A DNA stretch of 12,119 nucleotides from CAZTWC01 sp964617105 [NCBI: uncultured Myxococcia bacterium] (lineage in GTDB: Bacteria; CAZTWC01), in NCBI GenBank assembly GCA_964617105.1, contig CAZTWC010000031.1, positions 9,543 through 21,661 of the forward strand. Reading direction: 5' to 3'. Every line of letters starts with the position of its first letter. Within the stretch, counting starts at the first letter, position 1. The translations under genes were made by a program, and so were the position numbers. Positions 6,842 to 12,119 of the stretch are shown in pieces. Under the pieces are notes generated by a model, which had not been told where the DNA came from, ran no database searches, and saw nothing but the letters and a program-made list of their open reading frames with translations.

Positions 6842-7807
6842 ATGGCAAATGACAACATTCAAGCCCAGATTGTAGTTGCCGATGACAATCCCCAGAACCT
6901 GGAACTTTTATCCAACCTGCTGTCCATGGAAAATTTTCAAGTAATCGAGGCAGAAGACGGCGAAGAGGCTCTAAGAAAAATAGACCCCAATCAAACCGAC
7001 TTGATTATTTTGGACATTATGATGCCGAAGATGGACGGATACGAGGCCTGTAGACGGTTAAAGGAACGCCCCGAAACCAGGTTTATCCCGGTTATTTTAC
7101 TTACCGCCCTTGATGATCTTTCCAACCGGATTAAGGGATTTGAAGTCAATGCTGAGGACTACCTGGTCAAACCCTTTAATCGCTTTGAACTTATCGCCCG
7201 GGTAAAATCACTAATTAAGATGAGGCGGCTGGTTAAAATGCTGGATGACGCCGAGAGTGTTATTTTCTCCCTGGCCAAGGCGGTTGAGGCCAAGGACAGT
7301 TATACTGAGGGGCACATTGAAAGAGTAAGTAACTTTGCGGTCTCCCTGGGCAGAGAGTTAAATCTGAGCAAAGCGGAAACTTTTGCCCTTCGCCGTGGTG
7401 GCATACTCCATGATGTAGGCAAAATCGGTATTCGCGATTCGATTCTAAACAAACCGGGCCGGCTTACCGATCAAGAACGCGACGAAATGACGAAACACCC
7501 GGTAATCGGCGAACAAATCTGTAGCCCATTGCGCTCCATGGATCGCGCCTTGTTGGCAATTATCAGGGGCCATCACGAAAAATTGGATGGCACCGGTTAT
7601 CCCGATAAGTTAAGGGCTGAAGAGATTTCTGTGGTTACCAGAATTATGTCCATTGTGGATGTTTATGACGCCCTCACCTCCGATCGCCCATACCGGAAAG
7701 GGATGACCAGCGAACGCGCCTTTGAAATACTCTATATTGAGTCTAAAAAAGGATGGTGGGATACGGAGATACTAGATAAATTCAGTCAATTGATCAATGG
7801 GAGTTGA
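6842..7807 (+). CDS. REC-HD-GYP response regulator (RpfG-like), likely c-di-GMP phosphodiesterase
   Basis: 321 residues. An N-terminal receiver (9-125) has D14/D15, phosphoacceptor D58 (LDIMMPKMDG), T88 and K110. A C-terminal HD-GYP domain (about 138-315) follows. The catalytic set looks complete: GH158, H190-D191 with K194, HPVIG (219-223), GHHEKLDGTGYP (243-254) and VDVYDALTSDRPYR (272-285). HD-GYP proteins with these residues hydrolyse cyclic di-GMP, usually to GMP or pGpG, so this should lower c-di-GMP when its receiver is phosphorylated. AAGGA (6831-6835), 6 bases before the ATG, supports the start. The gene follows a hybrid kinase that may phosphorylate it. It stops at TGA 7805-7807, and the next gene continues in the same frame. 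TGA also ends the kinase and TPR genes while Trp is TGG, so TGA is an ordinary stop in this genome. Confidence 0.95.
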   Translation: MANDNIQAQIVVADDNPQNLELLSNLLSMENFQVIEAEDGEEALRKIDPNQTDLIILDIMMPKMDGYEACRRLKERPETRFIPVILLTALDDLSNRIKGFEVNAEDYLVKPFNRFELIARVKSLIKMRRLVKMLDDAESVIFSLAKAVEAKDSYTEGHIERVSNFAVSLGRELNLSKAETFALRRGGILHDVGKIGIRDSILNKPGRLTDQERDEMTKHPVIGEQICSPLRSMDRALLAIIRGHHEKLDGTGYPDKLRAEEISVVTRIMSIVDVYDALTSDRPYRKGMTSERAFEILYIESKKGWWDTEILDKFSQLINGS

Positions 7808-7825
7808 ACAATCATATTTATTTTC

Positions 7826-10156
7826 TTGATCTGCCTTATACTCTTTTTACCGCAGCCTGGTCAGGCATTCAAATACTCTTCCAACTACCAACTAGCCAAT
7901 TCCAACAACATCTATACTTCTTTGAGTTACTTAAACAATCACTATATCCTCAGGGAGGAGAGAACTTTGCCGAAGATGTTTTGGCAAGGACTGGAAAATC
8001 TCCAGACTGGATTACTGCCACTGGTGATAACCAGAAAAAATCAGGGCGGCGAAATTATTGCTCGTCACGCTGCTCTCTCTTTTGCGTTACCTTCTGAAAC
8101 CACCATTGAGTCATACGTGAAGTTATGTCGGGAACTGTTTGACTTTATCCAGGCCAATGTTGATTATTCCCTGGCGGCTCCTTTTCTGGAGAAACTATTT
8201 TTAGACGGAATGCTAAAAGATGACCAATACTCTTTTGCATTAACCCCCGGGGCTTATAGGAACTTCAGGACATCCTTAAAAGGCTCCTATTATGGCGTGG
8301 GAATGGTGATTGGTATCCGCAACCACCAGTTGATTATTGTATCCCCTTTTCCCGGTTCACCAGCTGAACGGGCCGGATTGCAAGGAGGTGATATTATTAA
8401 TCAGGTAAATGGAATATCTACTCTTAATATGTCGGTTAACGAGGCTTCAGCCCGGATTAGAGGACCTGAGGGAACTTACGTTAAATTACGAATTGGACGG
8501 GACAATGGAACCAAGGAGCGTGATTTTCGGGTTAAGAGAGAAAAAATTGAGTTAAAAAATGTAGAATCCACCCGGCTGGCCGAAGATAAAATCGGCTATA
8601 TTAAAATCAAACGTTTTGAAGGAAACACTGATAAAGAGGTCAAAAAACACCTTCTTAAACTACATGGAGGAAAGATTAAAGGACTTATCATTGATTTACG
8701 CAACAATTCAGGAGGGTTGCTCTCTCAGGCAATTAGAGTAACTGACATGTTTTTAACTGAGGGGGTGATTGTAAGCACTTATAAAGGCAACCCTATCTCT
8801 ACTGCCAACTTGAAAATGTTTAGAGCGGCAAATAGAAAAATAGTGGGAAAAGATATACCCCTGGTGGTGTTGATTAATAAAGGCACCGCTTCTGGGGCGG
8901 AAATTATGGCTGGAGCACTAAAGGTTAACAGGCAGGCTATTTTGGTGGGAACCAATAGTTTTGGCAAAGGGACTGTGCAAGAGATATTCCGCCTGAACCA
9001 CGGCCTGGCCCTGCGAATTACCACCGCCCTGTTCCGGGTGGGTGATAAGAGATTCATCCACTCTCGCGGTATTGCACCCCACTTAACCATCAAAGAAGTG
9101 GATATGATCAGGGGAATTGAAATCTCTATGCTGCCGGATCGGTTAAAAGAGAACAGTTCTCCAACCCCTTTTGATCATTGGGCTATTGCTGAAGAGAAGA
9201 AAGATGCACCGCTATTAAGGGTAGTAAAAATATCCGGCACTACTAAAATGTTTCAGGAGACCAGGAAGAAGAATCTGCAAGACAGATTGGCCGCAGACTT
9301 TGAAGTAGAGGTGGCCCAGAATATATTGCTCCAAATTACTCAAACCCAAAGCAGCGGCCAGAATACTTGGCCTTCACAGTATGGTAATAGAAACAAAATC
9401 GTCCCACTTTTACAGGGAACTGTCAAAGCAGTGGATAAGATAGAGAAAGAGCAGGAGGAAAAATTAAAGAAGTTGTTGGCTAAAAGGGAAATAGATTGGC
9501 GTAGTAACAGCAAAGACAAAGGCTGCCTGGGAAAAGAGGCTCTGATAAAACAAAAGAGATATGTAGTGGTTAAAAGCGGCCAATGCTGCCAGGGTAATTT
9601 TACTATCTTTAACCGTGGAAAAACCTTGAATAAGTTGATTGTATTGACAAAATCCAACAATCCCTGGTTGAACTCGCGGGAGATATTGGTGGGTGCACTA
9701 AAAAAGGGCCAGAATAAGAGCGTGACCTGGCCAATGTATATTCCTACCAGGGCTGAAAGCAGAGAACCCATAACCTTGAAAATCTATGACCAGAATCTGT
9801 GTTTGGTGGGGGAGTCCACCTTTTATGCCCGGGTGAAGTCCAGCCATACCTACTCCTTCCAGAAGCCGTTAATCAGGCTGGAGTTTCCCGGGGAAGAGGA
9901 TGTAAAAAATATATCCATAGATAACAAAAGGGTGATTGCCTATGTTGAAGATGAAACTGGACTGAAGGACGCCTGCCTGTTTATCGGTGAAAAAAAAATG
10001 GATTGCCTGTATTATTCTCCAGAGGACAATTCATTGCCAAAGCAATATCGCCTGGAAGCGGAAATACCAGAGAAATTTCAACCGGATAAAAACTGGGTCA
10101 AGGTAATAGCCTGTAACCAGGATAATAAGTGCCAAACTAAGAGAGTTTACTATTAG
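7826..10156 (+). CDS. Exported PDZ/S41 C-terminal processing peptidase with Ig-like C-terminal domains
   Basis: 776 residues from TTG 7826. A hydrophobic export segment (LICLILFLPQPGQA) ends in a probable signal cleavage site. Then come an N-terminal helical region, a PDZ domain (about 153-237; SPAERAGLQGGDIINQVNG) and the S41 catalytic domain (about 250-425). The catalytic residues are S356 in NKGTASGAEI and K381 in SFGKGTVQ; IDLRNNSGG (289-297) is the family signature. Residues 440-570 are a charged linker. Residues 575-776 look like two beta-sandwich domains, with cysteines at 587, 588, 659, 717, 727, 763 and 769 that may form disulfides. S41 peptidases cleave unstructured C-termini of periplasmic proteins. 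The start is uncertain: no ATG or GTG is available, the hydrophobic stretch extends upstream (TIIFIF) to the HD-GYP stop, and no Shine-Dalgarno precedes the TTG. ATA 7814 or ATC 7811, 7-10 bases after GGGAG, are alternatives. Confidence 0.9.
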   Translation: MICLILFLPQPGQAFKYSSNYQLANSNNIYTSLSYLNNHYILREERTLPKMFWQGLENLQTGLLPLVITRKNQGGEIIARHAALSFALPSETTIESYVKLCRELFDFIQANVDYSLAAPFLEKLFLDGMLKDDQYSFALTPGAYRNFRTSLKGSYYGVGMVIGIRNHQLIIVSPFPGSPAERAGLQGGDIINQVNGISTLNMSVNEASARIRGPEGTYVKLRIGRDNGTKERDFRVKREKIELKNVESTRLAEDKIGYIKIKRFEGNTDKEVKKHLLKLHGGKIKGLIIDLRNNSGGLLSQAIRVTDMFLTEGVIVSTYKGNPISTANLKMFRAANRKIVGKDIPLVVLINKGTASGAEIMAGALKVNRQAILVGTNSFGKGTVQEIFRLNHGLALRITTALFRVGDKRFIHSRGIAPHLTIKEVDMIRGIEISMLPDRLKENSSPTPFDHWAIAEEKKDAPLLRVVKISGTTKMFQETRKKNLQDRLAADFEVEVAQNILLQITQTQSSGQNTWPSQYGNRNKIVPLLQGTVKAVDKIEKEQEEKLKKLLAKREIDWRSNSKDKGCLGKEALIKQKRYVVVKSGQCCQGNFTIFNRGKTLNKLIVLTKSNNPWLNSREILVGALKKGQNKSVTWPMYIPTRAESREPITLKIYDQNLCLVGESTFYARVKSSHTYSFQKPLIRLEFPGEEDVKNISIDNKRVIAYVEDETGLKDACLFIGEKKMDCLYYSPEDNSLPKQYRLEAEIPEKFQPDKNWVKVIACNQDNKCQTKRVYY

Positions 10157-10198
10157 ATTTTATTCTTTACTCTTCTTAAGCCATTGGGCATTATTGGG

Positions 10199-10204
10199 TA
10201 TAAT
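10199..10204 (+). promoter_or_regulatory. Consensus -10 box upstream of the first TPR gene
   Basis: TATAAT lies 31 bases before the ATG of the TPR gene, in the 79-base gap after the peptidase gene. No good -35 hexamer sits 16-18 bases upstream (best is TTAAGC at 10176). The hexamer is flanked by a short dyad, CCATT (10181) and AATGG (10202). It may be a weak or activator-dependent promoter within a longer operon. Confidence 0.3.
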
Positions 10205-10235
10205 GGAACAGTAATATTATTTTCAGGAGAAGAAT

Positions 10236-11291
10236 ATGAAGAATATTATTTCTATTTTGTTGGTAAAAATATTTATAGGAATGGCTATTTTTATCCTTTG
10301 CTGTCAAGGGATTAGTGTATTTGCCCTGGCCCAAGGAAAGCAATTGGGAGATAACAGCAAAATCAGCGCAGATCGTTTGGAGCAGATAAAAGAGCAGATG
10401 CAAAAAAGGCTTGAAGGTAATCCCAATGATGCCAAAGCCTACAACGACCTGGGTTTTGCCCTCTACCAACTGGGAAACAAAGAAAATGGACGAAATTCAA
10501 TCAAAAAAGCGGTGAACCTCGATGATACCAATGCTGATTATCGCTACAATCTGGCCTGGATTTTCTTTATGCAAAACAATAACAACAGGGCAGAACAACA
10601 TTGCCGGAAAGTGATAAGTATCAACAGCAATCACGCCAGGGCACATAATCTGCTTGGACTTATATTAATGGGTAAAAAACGGTGGCAAAACGCAGTCAAG
10701 GAATTTGAACAAGCGATTAAGAGCGAACCAGGCTTTGCGCACGCCTGGAGCAACCTGGGTAAAGCCTGCACCGAGATGAAAAATTTTATTCGGGCAATAT
10801 CAGTTCTTAAACGAGCGATCTCCCTGGATGACCGCCTGTTTGAGACCCATTTCAATCTAGCGGTTGCCTTTCAGGCCAAAGCGGATTATGCTAAGGCGGT
10901 TTCGGTGCTGCAAAAGGCAAAATCTACTTTTCCTGATAAACCGGAACTCTTGTTCGCCTTAGCCAGGGTTTATGCCAGGTGGGGAAAGTGTAATCTGGCC
11001 TTACCACATTTCAACCAGGCTTTGAAGCAAGGAATTAAAGCCCTGGATTGCTACCTGGAGATGGGCAGTTGCCACTACAAATTGAAAAAATGGTGTAAGG
11101 CAGCGGGAAGTTATGGCCGGGCCATTGAGGCCGATAGTATAGACCCTCGAGGCTATTACGGTTTGGGTTTAGCCCTGGCGGCTGAAGGCAAAAAGCAAAA
11201 AGCCATTAAAAATTTCAAACAGGTTATAGAGTTTGATAGCAGTGGAATTTGGGCTAAAAAAGCAATAGATAAAATGAAAAGATTACACTGA
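10236..11291 (+). CDS. Secreted tetratricopeptide-repeat protein
   Basis: 351 residues. A signal peptide (1-32: MKN, then a long hydrophobic core, then ALA before Gln33) sends it to the periplasm or cell surface; no lipobox is evident. The mature part is almost entirely TPR: about eight repeats at roughly 64-97, 98-131, 132-165, 166-199, 200-233, 234-266, 267-300 and 302-335. They have the usual W/N-LG, A, and A-P pattern (for example AHAWSNLGKACTEMKNFIRAISVLKRAI). Such superhelices bind partner proteins. AGGAGA (10225-10230), 5 bases before the ATG, is a good ribosome binding site. The gene follows an exported processing peptidase and is followed 8 bases later by a second exported TPR protein. 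An adaptor or scaffold role for the peptidase is plausible but inferred. The TPR assignment is secure; substrate or partner is unknown. Confidence 0.88.
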   Translation: MKNIISILLVKIFIGMAIFILCCQGISVFALAQGKQLGDNSKISADRLEQIKEQMQKRLEGNPNDAKAYNDLGFALYQLGNKENGRNSIKKAVNLDDTNADYRYNLAWIFFMQNNNNRAEQHCRKVISINSNHARAHNLLGLILMGKKRWQNAVKEFEQAIKSEPGFAHAWSNLGKACTEMKNFIRAISVLKRAISLDDRLFETHFNLAVAFQAKADYAKAVSVLQKAKSTFPDKPELLFALARVYARWGKCNLALPHFNQALKQGIKALDCYLEMGSCHYKLKKWCKAAGSYGRAIEADSIDPRGYYGLGLALAAEGKKQKAIKNFKQVIEFDSSGIWAKKAIDKMKRLH

Positions 11292-11299
11292 GGTGATAG

Positions 11300-12119
11300 A
11301 TGCGGCTGACAGTTTTATGGTTTTTCATATTGCAGTGTTTCATCTCGAGAATGGCTTTTGGCCAGAATAATACCCAGGAACAATTGGCTTCGGTGGACAA
11401 TCTGATAGTCAAAGAAGATTTTAAGACAGCCATTGACAGGTTGCAAAAATTGTTGAAAAAAAAAGACTGGCCGCTGTTGAGAGCAAAGTTAGCTCAAGTG
11501 TATTTGCAAAAAGGCGATTGCCGGCAGGCATTGCCCAATTTTCAAACAGCCTATAAACACGGTTTAAAAAATCAAAACCTGGAGTTTGGGTTAGCTCTTT
11601 GCCTGCTAAAAACCGGGGAACTTAAATCTGCCAAAAAACATCATAATGCCTACCTGGACAAATATCCCGATGATTATGACGCTAAGGTAAACCTGGCCAT
11701 AATAAATCACAAATTGGGCCAAACCCAAAAGGCTATAAAGCAACTGCAGGCTATTGTAGACCAAAAGAGACATTACCAGGCCCTTTTGAACCTGGGCCTT
11801 CTCCTTTTTGAAAGCCATCCGCAGTCGGCGTTGGACCATTTTTTAGAAGCAACCAGAGTTGAGCAAAATACCCAACTGGATAAAAAAATTGGCATCTTAC
11901 TATACAGGCTAAATAAATATCCTCGAGCGGAAAAATATTTGCTCAAGAGCCTCTTTCAGGAGCATAAGGAAAAGAGCGAAATTTGTTTTATGCTGGCCAA
12001 TATCTATTTTACCCGGGAAGAATTTAAACTGGCAGAAAAATATTATCTTAAGGTGGTGCAAAAAAATCCATCCTTTCCTGGAGTTCACGCCAACCTGGGA
12101 ATAGTCTATTACCAACAGG
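11300..12119 (+). CDS. Second secreted TPR protein, 5' part (runs off window)
   Basis: From ATG 11300 the frame stays open to the window end, giving 273 codons without a stop. The start is supported by GAGGTGA (11290-11296), which overlaps the stop of the preceding gene and implies translational coupling. Residues 1-21 (MRLTVLWFFI..., ending AFG before Gln22) look like a signal peptide. The rest is helical repeats of the TPR type: residues about 60-92 (AKLAQVYLQKGDCRQALPNF), 93-126, 127-158, 159-190 and 225-258 (CFMLANIYFTREEFKLAEKY), with a sixth beginning at 259 (GVHANLGIVYYQQ). Some repeats are shortened or divergent. A run of nine A (11456-11464) encodes a Lys triplet. It is probably co-transcribed with the previous TPR gene and may act in the same exported complex. 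The C-terminus is not visible, so extra domains are possible. Confidence 0.85.
   Translation, partial: MRLTVLWFFILQCFISRMAFGQNNTQEQLASVDNLIVKEDFKTAIDRLQKLLKKKDWPLLRAKLAQVYLQKGDCRQALPNFQTAYKHGLKNQNLEFGLALCLLKTGELKSAKKHHNAYLDKYPDDYDAKVNLAIINHKLGQTQKAIKQLQAIVDQKRHYQALLNLGLLLFESHPQSALDHFLEATRVEQNTQLDKKIGILLYRLNKYPRAEKYLLKSLFQEHKEKSEICFMLANIYFTREEFKLAEKYYLKVVQKNPSFPGVHANLGIVYYQQ

Noticed and set aside
7805-7807. TGA as a selenocysteine codon or recoded sense codon
   Set aside because: No GC-rich SECIS-like stem follows the TGA; TGA ends other genes here and Trp is TGG. Low-level readthrough remains possible but unproven.
7804-8097. Plus-strand 97-codon ORF starting TTG 7804
   Set aside because: It overlaps the peptidase gene in another frame and its translation past about codon 8 has no domain-like pattern. 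Only its first codons matter, as a possible mis-framed start of the peptidase.
9340-9771. Minus-strand 143-codon ORF inside the peptidase gene
   Set aside because: It is a shadow of a well-supported plus-strand gene, with Leu/Phe-rich composition expected from reverse reading and no ribosome site.

Overview
The window is 12,119 bp of moderately AT-rich bacterial chromosome. It is dense with signal-transduction and cell-envelope genes, and I see no insertion sequence, phage gene, CRISPR array, tRNA or rRNA in it. The family mix suggests a Deltaproteobacteria-like lineage (Myxococcota, Bdellovibrionota, Desulfobacterota or a related candidate phylum): an ASH-repeat/PKD surface protein, a CheY close to enterobacterial CheY, HDOD and RpfG-type proteins, and an S41 peptidase with a long Ig-like C-terminal region. 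This is an inference from gene content only.

Layout. (1) Bases 1-1329 hold the 3' part of a large extracytoplasmic protein with three ASH-like beta-sandwich repeats and a C-terminal PKD-like domain. (2) Bases 1393-2071 form an apparently monocistronic cheY unit, with a sigma70-like promoter, a 5' UTR hairpin, the gene, and a strong intrinsic terminator that lies inside the convergent radC gene. (3) radC is on the minus strand and diverges from the next operon. The shared control region (2751-2792) is three abutting dyads, and a consensus promoter overlaps the last one. (4) Bases 2945-7807 carry four cytoplasmic signalling genes: an HDOD protein, a tandem cyclic-nucleotide-binding-domain protein, a REC-HisKA-HATPase-REC-REC hybrid kinase and a REC-HD-GYP protein, probably an active c-di-GMP phosphodiesterase. 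(5) Bases from about 7808 to the end encode exported proteins: a PDZ/S41 C-terminal processing peptidase with Ig-like domains, then two secreted TPR proteins. The second TPR protein runs off the window.

How they may work together. The hybrid kinase is the obvious candidate to phosphorylate the REC domain of the neighbouring HD-GYP protein. The HDOD and cyclic-nucleotide proteins could supply further inputs or outputs. The periplasmic peptidase with its TPR partners resembles an envelope-processing module, since TPR proteins often act as adaptors for C-terminal processing peptidases. The oddest point is the HD-GYP/peptidase junction. The two genes are in the same reading frame with only one TGA between them, and the peptidase has no ATG, GTG or Shine-Dalgarno-supported start although a hydrophobic export segment begins right after that TGA. 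A non-canonical start, a one-base sequence error or TGA readthrough could each explain this.
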